Shown: positions 32,041-40,219, numbered from the stretch's first letter. The stretch is DNA of 40,219 nucleotides from Bacillota bacterium (GCA_023459875.1 JAEWRY010000042.1:1-40219); one strand, 5' to 3'. Program-made: numbers and translations. The notes: generated from the letters alone by a model not told the origin.

Positions 32041-32988
32041 TTAAGTCTCCGCCCGTCCCGCTTCGGTATGCACCCAGGCTTCGCCGCAGGCTTTCGCCAG
32101 TTCGCGGACGCGGAGGATGTAGCTTTGGCGTTCGGTGACGGAGATCACGCCGCGCGCGTCGAGCAGGTTGAAGACGTGGCTGGCCTTGATGCACTGGTCG
32201 TAGGCCGGCAGCGCCATGGCGTGGGCTTCGCGCTTGCCGCCATCGGCAGACATCACCCAGCCGGCGTCGAGATATTTCTTGCAGGCGGCCTCGGCCATCT
32301 TGAACTGCTCGAACAGCATCTCGGTGTCGGCGACCTCGAAATTGTGCTTCGAGTATTCCTTCTCGGCCTGCAGGAACACGTCGCCGTAGGTGACCTTGTC
32401 GTCGCCGTCGCGGCCGTTGAAGTTGAGATCGTAGACGCGGTCGATGCCCTGGACGTACATCGCCAGCCGCTCGAGACCGTAAGTGAGTTCGCCGGCGACC
32501 GGCGCGCATTCGACGCCAGCAACCTGCTGGAAGTAGGTGAACTGGCTGACTTCCATGCCGTCGCACCAGCACTCCCAGCCGAGGCCCCAGGCGCCCAGCG
32601 TCGGGCTTTCCCAGTCGTCCTCGACGAAGCGCACGTCGTGCAGCGCGGTGTCGACACCGATCGCGGCCAGCGACTTCAGGTACAGGTCCTGGATGTCGGG
32701 CGGGGACGGCTTCAGGATCACCTGGAACTGATAGTAGTGCTGCAGCCGGTTCGGGTTCTCGCCATAGCGGCCGTCCTTGGGCCGGCGCGACGGCTGCACG
32801 TAAGCGGCGTTCCAGCGCTTCGGGCCGAGCGCCCGCAGCGTGGTGGCCGGATGGAAGGTGCCGGCGCCGACTTCCATGTCGTAGGGCTGCAGGATGACGC
32901 AGCCATAATCGGCCCAGAAGCGCTGCAGCGTCAGGATCAGGCCCTGGAACGAACGTTCCGGGCGCATGTGCGGAGGCGTCGGGTCCAT
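32041..32988 (-). CDS. glyQ: Glycine-tRNA ligase alpha subunit
   Basis: A 315-residue catalytic subunit of the bacterial alpha2beta2 glycyl-tRNA synthetase. Clear blocks are FQGLILTLQRFWADYGCVI, QPYDMEVGAGTFHPATTLR, AAYVQPSRRPKDGRYGENPN, QFQVILKPSP and WGLGWECWCDGMEVSQFTYF. Met at 32988 (MDPTPPHMRPERS) is the usual start; the longer frame adds 22 unsupported residues. Met eight codons later is an alternative. The beta subunit gene glyS would be expected downstream, but the clostridial junction replaces it, which supports an artificial join. Confidence 0.95.
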   Translation of the reverse strand: MDPTPPHMRPERSFQGLILTLQRFWADYGCVILQPYDMEVGAGTFHPATTLRALGPKRWNAAYVQPSRRPKDGRYGENPNRLQHYYQFQVILKPSPPDIQDLYLKSLAAIGVDTALHDVRFVEDDWESPTLGAWGLGWECWCDGMEVSQFTYFQQVAGVECAPVAGELTYGLERLAMYVQGIDRVYDLNFNGRDGDDKVTYGDVFLQAEKEYSKHNFEVADTEMLFEQFKMAEAACKKYLDAGWVMSADGGKREAHAMALPAYDQCIKASHVFNLLDARGVISVTERQSYILRVRELAKACGEAWVHTEAGRAET

Positions 32989-33216
32989 GATCGGCTTTGG
33001 ATTCACGAGGGTTTTTGGAAAAGTGGCCGGACCGTATCGGCCACGACCCGGCAAATCAAGGCGATGAACGGGCCAAATCGCCGGTTAACGCCTCCTTAAC
33101 CACCCGCCACGGCGATCGCTAAAAGCTGAAATTCGTTAGCAACTGATGGGTAACCATCGGCCTCCAGGGACGTGGCGCTCGCTGGGAAGCCGGCGCCGAA
33201 ACGACGGAGAGCCGAA

Positions 33217-33300
33217 ATGACAGCCTGTCAAACGTTGAGCGCTGTGCTGGTCGTGCTGGTGGTCGCACCGCTGCTGAGCGGATCGCTCGGCCGCTCTTAA
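33217..33300 (+). CDS. Putative 27-residue hydrophobic peptide
   Basis: ATG 33217 to TAA 33298-33300 encodes a peptide with a single hydrophobic stretch (LSAVLVVLVVAPLLSGSL) preceded by a GGAGA site at 33206-33210. It may be a real small ORF of unknown role. The surrounding stretch 33055-33408 shows no other gene. Confidence 0.4.
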   Translation: MTACQTLSAVLVVLVVAPLLSGSLGRS

Positions 33301-33408
33301 GTTTGCAACCTCCAAGGTTGCGCGCCGGTCCGATGGGTGATGCCCCGCCCTTCGGGCCGGCGCACCGATTCAAAAATCACCGATCGAACAGGTAGGCGGG
33401 CGGCCGGT

Positions 33409-33597
33409 TCAGCCCGGCCGATAGGCGCCGGTGACAGGATCGAGCCGCAGCGTCGGCAGCTCGGTGCGGTCGGCATCGGCGAACATCGTGGCGCGAGCGA
33501 CCTCGAGCTCCTGATTGACGCGTCCGGCCGTGCGGAAGGCCCACCGCACCATGGCGATGCCCACCAGGCTTCCAGCCAATACGAGCAGCGGCGGCAT
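33409..33597 (-). CDS. Small conserved membrane-anchored protein
   Basis: A 62-residue protein. An N-terminal hydrophobic helix (PPLLVLAGSLVGIAMVRWAF) is followed by RTAGRVNQELEVAR and a C-terminal LDPVTGAYRP. Short proteins of this design are common beside the S49 peptidase in Bradyrhizobiaceae as I recall. AAGGAGAGG on this strand precedes the ATG. The function is unknown. Confidence 0.65.
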   Translation of the reverse strand: MPPLLVLAGSLVGIAMVRWAFRTAGRVNQELEVARATMFADADRTELPTLRLDPVTGAYRPG

Positions 33598-33715
33598 CGT
33601 CCAACCTCTCCTTGAGTCGCGTCACGCCCCTGTTGCATCTTCGCTCAGTGGGCGATCACTCGCAACTCACGCTGACGGGACCAAATGGCGCGGAGGCCGC
33701 GCGGCCGCGTATCTT

Positions 33716-34618
33716 CTAAAAGCCGTATTTGGCCCAGATCGCCCGTGTTTCCAGCGCCGTAATCATTGATTCGGGGAGTGCCGCGACGCCGTCGAGCGCA
33801 GTTCCGGCACCGCCGGATTTACGCGACAGGTTGGCGAGCAGACCGGTCGGCGGCGAGATCAGCGGCGTGCGGACCTTGTCGCCGAACTTGCCACGTAGCA
33901 CCGCGCGCAAATCACCGATCGAATCAGCAAGACCGAGCGACACCGAGGTGGCGCCGGCCCAGTACTCGCCGGTGAACAGCTTGGACTCCTCGCCCTTCAG
34001 CCGGGTGCCGCGGCTCTCTTTCACCAGCGCGATGAACAGCGCGTGGATTTCCTGTTGCAGCACCTTCAACCGCGCGACCTCCTGCGGGTCTTCCGGCAGG
34101 AACGGATCGAGCTGAGCCTTGCGCTCGCCGGCGGTGTAGAGCCGGCGCTCGACGCCGATCTTCTTGATCAGGTCCTGAAAGCCAAAGCCGCCGCCGACCA
34201 CGCCGATCGAACCGAGGATCGACGACGGATCGCAATAGATCTCGTCGGCCGCGCACGCGATCATGTAGCCACCCGAGGCCGCGACATCCTCGACGAACGC
34301 GTAGACCGGCAGCTTCTTCTCCGCGGCGAGCGCGCGGATGCGCAGATAGATCAGCCGCGATTGCACCGGCGAGCCGCCCGGCGAATTGATCGCCAGCGCC
34401 ACCGCCTTGGCGTTGCGGGTGGAGAATGCGCGATCGAGCAGCTTGGCGACTCCGGCCAGCGTCAGGCCCGGCCGCAACGGCGTCACCGCGCCGATCGTGC
34501 CCGACAGCCGCACCACCGGCACCACCGGAATGTCGCGCCGGAAACGCGCCGGAATCCAGTTACCGAGACCGGCGAGCCAGCCCTGCTCGCTGCGACCGCT
34601 GATCGCAGCATCGCTCAT
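33716..34618 (-). CDS. S49 family serine peptidase (SppA/SohB-like)
   Basis: A 300-residue single-domain signal-peptide-peptidase-A-like enzyme. It has the Ser/Lys dyad: Ser115 in DVAASGGYMIACAAD and Lys167 in YTAGERKAQLDPF. INSPGGSPVQSRLIY is the oxyanion-hole segment, and SSILGSIGVVGGGF follows the nucleophile as usual. No membrane helix is obvious, as in the shorter alphaproteobacterial S49 proteins, so it may be cytosolic or peripheral. The ATG at 34618 is the only sensible start. It is upstream of the small membrane protein and glyQ on this strand. Confidence 0.92.
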   Translation of the reverse strand: MSDAAISGRSEQGWLAGLGNWIPARFRRDIPVVPVVRLSGTIGAVTPLRPGLTLAGVAKLLDRAFSTRNAKAVALAINSPGGSPVQSRLIYLRIRALAAEKKLPVYAFVEDVAASGGYMIACAADEIYCDPSSILGSIGVVGGGFGFQDLIKKIGVERRLYTAGERKAQLDPFLPEDPQEVARLKVLQQEIHALFIALVKESRGTRLKGEESKLFTGEYWAGATSVSLGLADSIGDLRAVLRGKFGDKVRTPLISPPTGLLANLSRKSGGAGTALDGVAALPESMITALETRAIWAKYGF

Positions 34619-34732
34619 CGCTTCACCCTATTGTCGACCATCTTGGACGCCACCATTTGGTAGGTATGGAACGTGTTTTGCAACGCAGGCTTCATATAGG
34701 GACGAGGCTGCAACGACGCAGCGGAGGGACCG

Positions 34733-34831
34733 ATGAAAATTTACCTGCTGATGTTGTTGATCGCGGCAATTCTCGCGGCCGTGCACGTCACCAGCGCACC
34801 GGCCAAGCACAACGAGCCGCAACCGCAGTAG
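34733..34831 (+). CDS. Small single-helix protein (32 aa)
   Basis: ATG 34733 to TAG 34829-34831 with GGAGGG (34723-34728) upstream. It encodes one hydrophobic segment (IYLLMLLIAAILAAVHVTSA) and a polar tail ending EPQPQ. It is likely a small membrane protein or a very short secreted peptide. The strong ribosome site makes it credible. Confidence 0.55.
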   Translation: MKIYLLMLLIAAILAAVHVTSAPAKHNEPQPQ

Positions 34832-34863
34832 CCGACGCTGCGCAGTTTTTGCCCAGCCGCTGA

Positions 34864-35643
34864 TTAGGATTGCGCCAGCGGCAGAATTTGCTCCCCGGCG
34901 AGCACGGCCCGCGCGATCGGGTTCGGGTGCCCCGACGGATCGTTGAGCTGCAAACCTGGAACAAGCACCAGCGGCGCCCGCCCGCCCTTCGTCGCCCGCA
35001 CCAGAATACGGATCGCCGGCTTATCGGCATTCCCATGCACCGGCTGCACCATCACGCCGCCGAAGCCGCGCCCCAGCGCACTCAGAACATCGGCAAGCCC
35101 ATCCGCCCGCCAGATCAGCGTCAGCGCCCCGCCCGACTTGAGCACCCGCCGCGCCGCATGAACCCAGGCCTCCAGCGTCGTCGCCGTTGCCAGATGCGCC
35201 ACCTGCCGCGCCGGATCCGGCGAGCCCCGATGCCGGCCGGCATCATGGAACGGTGGATTCATCAGCACCGCGTCGGCCGAGTCGGGCTCGAGTCCGGCCG
35301 CCGCAAACGTCTCGGCTGAGCCGGTGATATCGAGACAGACGACTGCGGCCGCCAGCCCATTCAGACGGGCGTTGTCACCGGCGATCGCCGCAAGACTGGG
35401 GTCGATCTCGACCAGGACCAGATCGATTCCTTCCATCCTGCGCGCCACCGCCAGCCCGGCGGTGCCGACCCCGCTGCCGAATTCGACCACTCGGTCGCCG
35501 GCCCTCACCCGCGTCGAAGCCGCCAGCAGAATTGCGTCGTGACCGGCACGATGGCCGGCGGAAGGTTGCCGCAGCCGCAGCCGGCCCCCGAGAAAACCGT
35601 CCTCGGTGAGACTTTGTGCTGCCGGATCAACCAGTTCAGCCAT
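34864..35643 (-). CDS. SAM-dependent methyltransferase, TrmN6-like
   Basis: A 259-residue Rossmann-fold methyltransferase. SAM motif I is VVEFGSGVGTAGLAVAR, and motif IV DAVLMNPPFHDAG (NPPF) marks it as an N6-adenine or N5-glutamine type. Overall layout fits tRNA1(Val) A37 methyltransferase (TrmN6/YfiC), though in alphaproteobacteria the substrate may differ. DUF2007 overlaps its start by 8 bases, so both are coupled. Confidence 0.85.
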   Translation of the reverse strand: MAELVDPAAQSLTEDGFLGGRLRLRQPSAGHRAGHDAILLAASTRVRAGDRVVEFGSGVGTAGLAVARRMEGIDLVLVEIDPSLAAIAGDNARLNGLAAAVVCLDITGSAETFAAAGLEPDSADAVLMNPPFHDAGRHRGSPDPARQVAHLATATTLEAWVHAARRVLKSGGALTLIWRADGLADVLSALGRGFGGVMVQPVHGNADKPAIRILVRATKGGRAPLVLVPGLQLNDPSGHPNPIARAVLAGEQILPLAQS

Positions 35644-35863
35644 CGGACCTGAGCTCGTGCGCCAGTCCGGCGTCGGTCAACAGCCGGCGCGCAGCGCGTA
35701 GATCGTCCTCCTGCACCAGAACGCGGCGCGGGATGACCCCGAGCGAGCCTTCGAGAATGCTCATGTTCTGGTCCAGCACCAGGTGGTCGATACCGGCACC
35801 ATCCAGCAATGCCCCCACCGCCGAAAGCAGTACCGCGTCGTTGGTCCGCAGCAGTTCTCGCAA
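35636..35863 (-). CDS. DUF2007 domain protein
   Basis: A 75-residue protein of the putative signal-transducing DUF2007 (GlnB-like fold) family: ELLRTNDAVLLSAVGALLDG, HLVLDQNMSILEGSLG and IPRRVLVQEDDLRAARRLL. TTG 35863 is taken as start because AGGAGAGG precedes it on this strand and the longer frame lacks family features. It overlaps the methyltransferase start by 8 bases. Its ligand is unknown. Confidence 0.8.
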   Translation of the reverse strand: MRELLRTNDAVLLSAVGALLDGAGIDHLVLDQNMSILEGSLGVIPRRVLVQEDDLRAARRLLTDAGLAHELRSDG

Positions 35864-36071
35864 CCTTGCCTCTCCTGTCGTCCCTGCATTATAGCTCGCG
35901 CCGACCGTTGCGGGGGATCGATCGCCTCGTTGCAGGGTCGTTCCCGTGCTATAGAGGGAACCGCAATGAGGCGCGGAATGGTCGAGCCGGCCGGCGCCTC
36001 GATGACTGGACCAAGGCTCGGATGGCGCGAGCAGCTTCGCCGCATCCGTCCCAGGAATTTGGAGACCCAGC

Positions 36072-37082
36072 GTGGCCGTAATCGTACCCTTCGAGGGCCC
36101 CTCGACCGCCTCGATCGACCAACTCGTCGAACTCGTTGCGGCGGACATGGAGCGAGTCAACGCCACCATCCTGTCGCGGACCGGCTCCGACGTCACCATG
36201 ATTCCTGAAGTCGCCAACCACCTGATCTCGTCGGGTGGCAAGCGACTGCGGCCGATGCTGACGCTGGCGATGGCCAACCTCACCGGCTACACCGGCGACG
36301 GCCACATCAAGCTCGCCGCCGCGGTCGAATTCATGCACACCGCGACCCTGCTGCACGACGACGTCGTCGACGAGAGCGAGATGCGCCGCGGCAAGAAGTC
36401 GGCGCGGATGCTGTGGGGTAACGAGGCCAGCGTGCTGGTCGGCGACTTCCTGCTCGGCCAGGCGTTCCGGATGATGGTCGAGGTCGGCAGCTTGCGCGCG
36501 CTCGACATCCTGTCATCGGCCTCTGCCACCATCGCCGAGGGCGAGGTGATGCAGCTCGCCGCCGCCAAGAACACCGCGACCACCGAGGACGAATATCTCG
36601 CGGTGATCCGCGGCAAGACCGCCGAACTGTTCGCCGCCGCTTGCGAAGTCGGCCCGGCAATCGCCAACCGGCCGAAGCCGGAGCAGTCGGCCTGCCGCTC
36701 GTTCGGCATGAATATCGGCATCGCCTTCCAGCTGATCGACGACGTGCTCGATTACGGCGGCAAGGCTGCCAAGCTCGGCAAGAACGTCGGCGACGACTTC
36801 CGCGAAGGCAAGATCACCCTGCCGGTGGTGCTGGCGTTCCGCCGGGGCAACGACGCCGAGCGCGAATTCTGGATCAAGTCGCTGGAGCGCGGCGAGATTT
36901 CAGATGCCGACCTCGATCAGGCGATCAAGCTGATGACCAAGCACCGCGCCCTCGACGACACCATCCAGCGCGCCCAGCACTACGGCGCAATGGCAGTCGA
37001 CGCGCTGGCACTGTTCCCGTCCTCGCCGATGAAGACGGCGCTGGAGCAAGTGGTCGCGTTCTGCCTCGCGCGCTCGCACTGA
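36072..37082 (+). CDS. Long-chain polyprenyl diphosphate synthase (IspB-like)
   Basis: A 336-residue trans-isoprenyl synthase. GGKRLRP (55-61), the first Asp-rich motif DDVVD (Asp96, Asp97, Asp100) and the second LIDDVLD (Asp223, Asp224, Asp227) are all present. It elongates farnesyl diphosphate with isopentenyl diphosphate, and in this group would make the ubiquinone side chain (decaprenyl or octaprenyl). Chain length cannot be read reliably here. GTG 36072 is the start, with GGAG at 36061-36064. It converges with ispE. Confidence 0.92.
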   Translation: MAVIVPFEGPSTASIDQLVELVAADMERVNATILSRTGSDVTMIPEVANHLISSGGKRLRPMLTLAMANLTGYTGDGHIKLAAAVEFMHTATLLHDDVVDESEMRRGKKSARMLWGNEASVLVGDFLLGQAFRMMVEVGSLRALDILSSASATIAEGEVMQLAAAKNTATTEDEYLAVIRGKTAELFAAACEVGPAIANRPKPEQSACRSFGMNIGIAFQLIDDVLDYGGKAAKLGKNVGDDFREGKITLPVVLAFRRGNDAEREFWIKSLERGEISDADLDQAIKLMTKHRALDDTIQRAQHYGAMAVDALALFPSSPMKTALEQVVAFCLARSH

Positions 37083-37110
37083 GCGGGCGCAGCTCTTCCT
37101 GAAACAAGCA

Positions 37111-37158
37111 CCGTCATTCCGGGGCGCTCGCATCAGCGGGCGAACCCGGAATCCCGCG
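37111..37158. repeat. Alphaproteobacterial palindromic repeat
   Basis: CCGTCATTCCGGGGCGCTCG with the partner CGAACCCGGAATCCCG; ATTCCGGG (37116-37123) pairs with CCCGGAAT (37145-37152). This is a widespread intergenic palindrome in Bradyrhizobium/Rhodopseudomonas-type genomes. Confidence 0.7.
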
Positions 37159-37221
37159 GTTGTTTGGCCGAGAAGCTTCCCGGATCTGCACCGCCGAGGT
37201 GCCCGGAATCACAGAGAATGA

Positions 37222-38121
37222 TCAGCTCAGGCTGCCGGCGTGGACCCACCAGCCAGGATGCGCGGCGCGGAGCGTGTCCGCGGCGGCACGAGCCGAGGCA
37301 TCATCGGCATACAGCGCAAAGCAGGTCGCGCCCGAGCCGGACATCCGGGCGAGCTGAACGCCGGCGGTCGCCTGTAGCGCCTCCAGCACGGTGCCGACAA
37401 CCGGCTCGACCTTGAGGGCCGGCGGCTCGAGATCGTTGGTACCGGCCTTGAGCGCCACGACCCAATCGGCGAGCGGCACACCGGCTTTTGGCCAAGCGGG
37501 CGCCACGAGGACGTCGGTCGCGCCGACCGCAAGCGAGCCCGGCTTCAGACCCAGCGCAGTGAACACGTCCTTGGTGGCCACCGGCACTCGCGGATTGACC
37601 ATCACGGCCGGAATTCGCGGCAGCGGCAGCGGCGACAGCTTCTCGCCGACGCCGGTCATCACACAGGGCTTCGACGGCAGGCACACCGGCACATCGGCGC
37701 CGGTCAGCCGGGCAGCCTCGATGAGGCGCGGATCGTCAACGGCGAGATCATTGGCGCGGGCGAGCAGTCGCAGCGCCGCGGCAGCGTCGGCCGAGCCGCC
37801 ACCAATGCCGGCCGCCACCGGCAGATGCTTGTCGAGGGTGAAGGCGCCGGTGACCAGGTTCGGCACACGCTCGCCGAGCAACCGGGCTGCCTTCAGCACC
37901 AGATTATCGGCGCTGTCGCCGCAATCCTGCGCACCGGGACCGATCGTGGTCAGGCTCAGCGCCGCACCCGGCTGCAGGGTCAGGTGATCGGCGCAATCGG
38001 CGAACGCCACCACGCTTTCCAGCTCGTGGTAGCCGTCGGGGCGACGGCCGACCACGCGCAGCGTCAGGTTCACCTTGGCGCGCGCCTCGTCGCGCAGTGT
38101 TGTCGCAGAGCCGTCGGTCAC
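37222..38121 (-). CDS. ispE: 4-diphosphocytidyl-2-C-methyl-D-erythritol kinase
   Basis: A 299-residue GHMP kinase that phosphorylates CDP-ME in the MEP isoprenoid pathway. KVNLTLRVVGRRPDGYHELE is the substrate site, and PVAAGIGGGSADAAAALRLL is the ATP-binding motif. MSGSGATCFALY is the C-terminal GHMP motif. GTG 38121 has AGGAGA on this strand 9 bases away. It is next to the TPR gene on the same strand and converges with the polyprenyl synthase, so both isoprenoid steps are neighbours. Confidence 0.96.
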   Translation of the reverse strand: MTDGSATTLRDEARAKVNLTLRVVGRRPDGYHELESVVAFADCADHLTLQPGAALSLTTIGPGAQDCGDSADNLVLKAARLLGERVPNLVTGAFTLDKHLPVAAGIGGGSADAAAALRLLARANDLAVDDPRLIEAARLTGADVPVCLPSKPCVMTGVGEKLSPLPLPRIPAVMVNPRVPVATKDVFTALGLKPGSLAVGATDVLVAPAWPKAGVPLADWVVALKAGTNDLEPPALKVEPVVGTVLEALQATAGVQLARMSGSGATCFALYADDASARAAADTLRAAHPGWWVHAGSLS

Positions 38122-38226
38122 GGAAATCGTCTCCTGGAGCGCCGGTTCTGAGCGAAACCGAACCGAAGCTCCACCCCCCTTTTAGGCGCGTTCGCGGTCC
38201 CGGCGCAAAGCCCTGACCGCGCCGCC

Positions 38227-40011
38227 TCAGCCGCCCTTGCCGTCTTCTTTCTTCTTGTCCGCGGACGCCGCCGAGGCCTTGTCCTCTTCGGGCAGACCGT
38301 TGGAGATCTTGCCCTCGATTTTCGGCAGCTCCTCCGGATCGGGCTTGAGGTCGCGGGCGTGCGCCCACTGGAAGCGCGCTTCGAGCGTGCGGCCGACCCG
38401 CCAATAGGCGTCGCCGAGGTGATCGTTGATGGTCGGATCCTCGGGCTTCAGCTCGATCGCCCGCTCCAGCGTCTTCACCGCGTTCTCGTAGTCGCCGATG
38501 CGGTAATAGGCCCAGCCGAGCGAGTCGACGATGTAGCCATCGTCGGGACGCTGATCGACCGCGCGCTTGATCATGGTCATCGCCTCGTCGAGGTTGATGC
38601 CCTGATCGATCCAGGAATAGCCGAGATAGTTGAGCACGTGCGGCTGGTCGGGCTGCATCTGCAGCGCCTTCTTCAGGTCGACCTCGGCCTTGGCCCACTG
38701 CTTGGAACGCTCCTCGCAGATGCCGCGGAAGTAGTAATACACCCAGGCGTTCTTCTCGGTGCCGGTGAGCGCGTCGATGCCCTTGGAATAGGTCTCCCCG
38801 CAATCGGCGAACTTCTTGCGGCCGCGCTCGATATTGCCGAGCGCCATGATGGCTTCGAGATCCTTGCCGTCCTCGGCGATCACGCCCTTGAGGATCTTGA
38901 TCGCTTCCTCGCTGCGGTCGGAGGCGTCGAGGTCGGTGGCGAGCTGGATCTGGGCGTTGCGCTTGAGCGGCGAGGATGCCGGCACGCGCTCGTACACCTT
39001 GATCGCCATCTGCGGCTTCTTCACCGACTCGTAGAGATCGCCGAGCGCCAACAGCGCGAGCGCATGGTTGGGTTCGAGGTAGAGCGCGAGCTGCAGATAC
39101 ACCAGCGCAAGGTCTTCGCCACCGCGCCGGGTCAGCGACGCGCCAATGCCGTACAGCGCCTCGGCGGCGCCGGCCTGCGGGCTGTCGACCAGCGGCGCCA
39201 GCTTCTTGCCGGCCTTGACCTCGCGGATGCCGTCTTCGATCAGCGGATGACGCGGCAGCTTCTTATCGAACGCCTGATAGACCGCGAGCGCCTCGGCTTC
39301 GCTCTTGTTGCGCGACAGCCAGCGCGCATAGGACTCGACCACGCGCAGCGCGGAATCGTCGAGCTTGTAGGCGCGCTCCAGCCGTTCGCCGGCATCCTTC
39401 TGGCGGTTGGCCAGCTCCAGCATCATGCCGGAATGCAGATCCTTGAAGATCGGATACCATTCCGGACCGGCAAGCTTGTCGATGTTGCCGACCGCGGTCT
39501 TGACGTCGCCGGCGCCGTACAGCGACCAGCTCGAAATCAGGGTGGCGATCAGGTCGGTGATCGGGCCGCGCACCGACTGGTTCACGTTACGAACCGCGGC
39601 GGCATACTTCTTGGTCTTCAGGTCGCGGATACCGATCACCAGCCGGGCGACGCGGTTGGACTTGTCGATCTTCAGCACACGATCGGCGAGCTTGACCGCC
39701 TCATCGATATCACCTTCGGCGAGCGACGAGATGAAGGCGCGGTCGAGCAGCTCGTTGTTGCTCGGATCGGTGCGCAGCGCCGAGCGGTAGAACGCAGCGG
39801 CGGAGGCCGCGTCACGTTCGATGCTGGCATGGCGGGCGGCCAGGTAGCTGCCGGCGGTCGTCATCGACCGCAGATCCTGGGTGGTCGGAAACTGTGCCGA
39901 GTTGTCGGCCGGGTGATCGGGGGTCTGCGCCAGCGCCTGTCCGGCGATCGGCATCGCCACCAGCGTGAGGGCGACGGCCATCGATCGACGGATTCGAAGG
40001 GAAAGCATCAA
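38227..40011 (-). CDS. Tetratricopeptide repeat protein, secreted
   Basis: A 594-residue protein with a cleavable signal peptide (MAVALTLVAMPIAGQALA, ends AQTPD). About ten TPR motifs follow, for example ALALLALGDLYESVKKPQMA and YIVDSLGWAYYRIGDYENAV. The tail is Lys/Asp/Glu-rich. It is probably periplasmic and acts as a protein-interaction scaffold; BepA/YfgC-like or outer-membrane roles are not visible. A start at Met1 or Met2 is equally good. It precedes ispE by 105 bases on this strand. Confidence 0.88.
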   Translation of the reverse strand: MMLSLRIRRSMAVALTLVAMPIAGQALAQTPDHPADNSAQFPTTQDLRSMTTAGSYLAARHASIERDAASAAAFYRSALRTDPSNNELLDRAFISSLAEGDIDEAVKLADRVLKIDKSNRVARLVIGIRDLKTKKYAAAVRNVNQSVRGPITDLIATLISSWSLYGAGDVKTAVGNIDKLAGPEWYPIFKDLHSGMMLELANRQKDAGERLERAYKLDDSALRVVESYARWLSRNKSEAEALAVYQAFDKKLPRHPLIEDGIREVKAGKKLAPLVDSPQAGAAEALYGIGASLTRRGGEDLALVYLQLALYLEPNHALALLALGDLYESVKKPQMAIKVYERVPASSPLKRNAQIQLATDLDASDRSEEAIKILKGVIAEDGKDLEAIMALGNIERGRKKFADCGETYSKGIDALTGTEKNAWVYYYFRGICEERSKQWAKAEVDLKKALQMQPDQPHVLNYLGYSWIDQGINLDEAMTMIKRAVDQRPDDGYIVDSLGWAYYRIGDYENAVKTLERAIELKPEDPTINDHLGDAYWRVGRTLEARFQWAHARDLKPDPEELPKIEGKISNGLPEEDKASAASADKKKEDGKGG

Positions 40012-40194
40012 GGTTGCCTAGCTCCAGGAAAAGGCTCGTTGGCCCGGCCGCCGAGCCGGCAGCATCGTGTCGACAATGCCGCGTTTGGCGCTCAACCGCA
40101 AGGATAGGCCCGACGGCGCACAATGCCGCGGTCCCCGACGGCGCCGGTGGGCGGTCGCTGAATTGAGACGGTGGCAACATGGCAGGATCGTGGC

Positions 40195-40219
40195 CGCGGG
40201 GGGGGGGCCCCCCGCGCCG
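40195..40219. other. G/C homopolymer at the window end
   Basis: A run of Gs, then Cs, then GCGCCG, very similar in character to the 31.5-kb junction. It may be another join or a low-quality end. The preceding stretch from 40,012 shows no gene. Confidence 0.5.

Noticed and set aside
32068..33099. Plus-strand 343-codon frame opposite glyQ
   Set aside because: Antisense shadow of a highly conserved synthetase subunit.
38359..40107. Plus-strand 582-codon frame opposite the TPR gene
   Set aside because: Antisense shadow of a clear TPR protein with signal peptide; composition is that of reverse-frame alphaproteobacterial DNA.
31546..40219. Horizontal transfer of an alphaproteobacterial block into Clostridia
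   Set aside because: The block contains core genes in native order (ispE, polyprenyl synthase, glyQ) and the boundary is homopolymer sequence with no integrase, tRNA or repeats, so a technical join is simpler.
1..40219. tRNA or rRNA genes
   Set aside because: I saw no cloverleaf with a GGTTCGAATCC-type arm and no rRNA-like conserved blocks; a tRNAscan run would settle it.

Overview
This window joins two unrelated genomes. Bases 1 to about 31,480 look like an anaerobic, probably spore-forming Clostridia (Oscillospiraceae-like) chromosome. The signs are strong AGGAGG-type ribosome sites, many GTG/TTG starts, a 2-hydroxyacyl-CoA dehydratase operon, a TudS-type desulfidase, a GerMN lipoprotein, an LPXTG surface protein and a YkcB-type glycosyltransferase. 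Bases of about 31,546 to 40,219 look like an alphaproteobacterium close to Rhodopseudomonas/Bradyrhizobium: glyQ, an S49 peptidase, a TrmN6-type methyltransferase, DUF2007, a polyprenyl synthetase, ispE and a TPR protein, plus the palindromic CGTCATTCCGGGGCGC-type repeat of that group. Between them lies a degenerate poly-G/poly-C stretch (about 31,484-31,545), and a similar G/C run ends the window. The join is best read as an assembly or library artefact, so the halves should be interpreted separately.

Clostridial part, left to right. (1) The tail of an unknown gene, then a HerA/VirB4-like ATPase (872 aa) translationally coupled to a 242-aa protein ending in an HNH/Endo VII-like motif. (2) lemA, a DUF2207 membrane protein and an MsrA-MsrB fusion. 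(3) A surface-like protein of unknown function. (4) On the minus strand, an operon of a VOC epimerase-like protein, a dehydratase activator ATPase and two dehydratase subunits, divergent from a 484-aa putative regulator with a promoter and an operator-like palindrome between them. (5) Small metabolic genes: glyoxalase-like, DUF296, DUF5661, TudS-like, PaaI thioesterase, a small membrane protein, polysaccharide deacetylase and a CGGC protein. (6) A 73-aa protein and an LPXTG protein with two almost identical 78-aa repeats, then a GT39 glycosyltransferase. (7) Two GNAT acetyltransferases, lipoproteins, a cupin, DUF6132 plus rhodanese, an MFS transporter and two more lipoproteins, one with GerMN.

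The most distinctive feature of the clostridial part is a family of non-coding hairpin-array elements. Four copies of a roughly 205-bp element (A), one full and one partial copy of a 266-bp element (B) with 18-bp terminal inverted repeats, and one related element (C) sit just 3' of genes. Each is a string of near-perfect stem-loops. Copies differ by paired, compensatory changes in the stems. One copy is an A/B mosaic, and at several loci the neighbouring terminator hairpin is duplicated on both sides. I do not recognise them as a described family.

Alphaproteobacterial part. On the minus strand lie a TPR protein and ispE, then DUF2007 with the methyltransferase, the S49 peptidase, a small membrane protein, glyQ and a DUF559 nuclease cut by the junction. 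On the plus strand lie the polyprenyl synthetase and two tiny hydrophobic ORFs.
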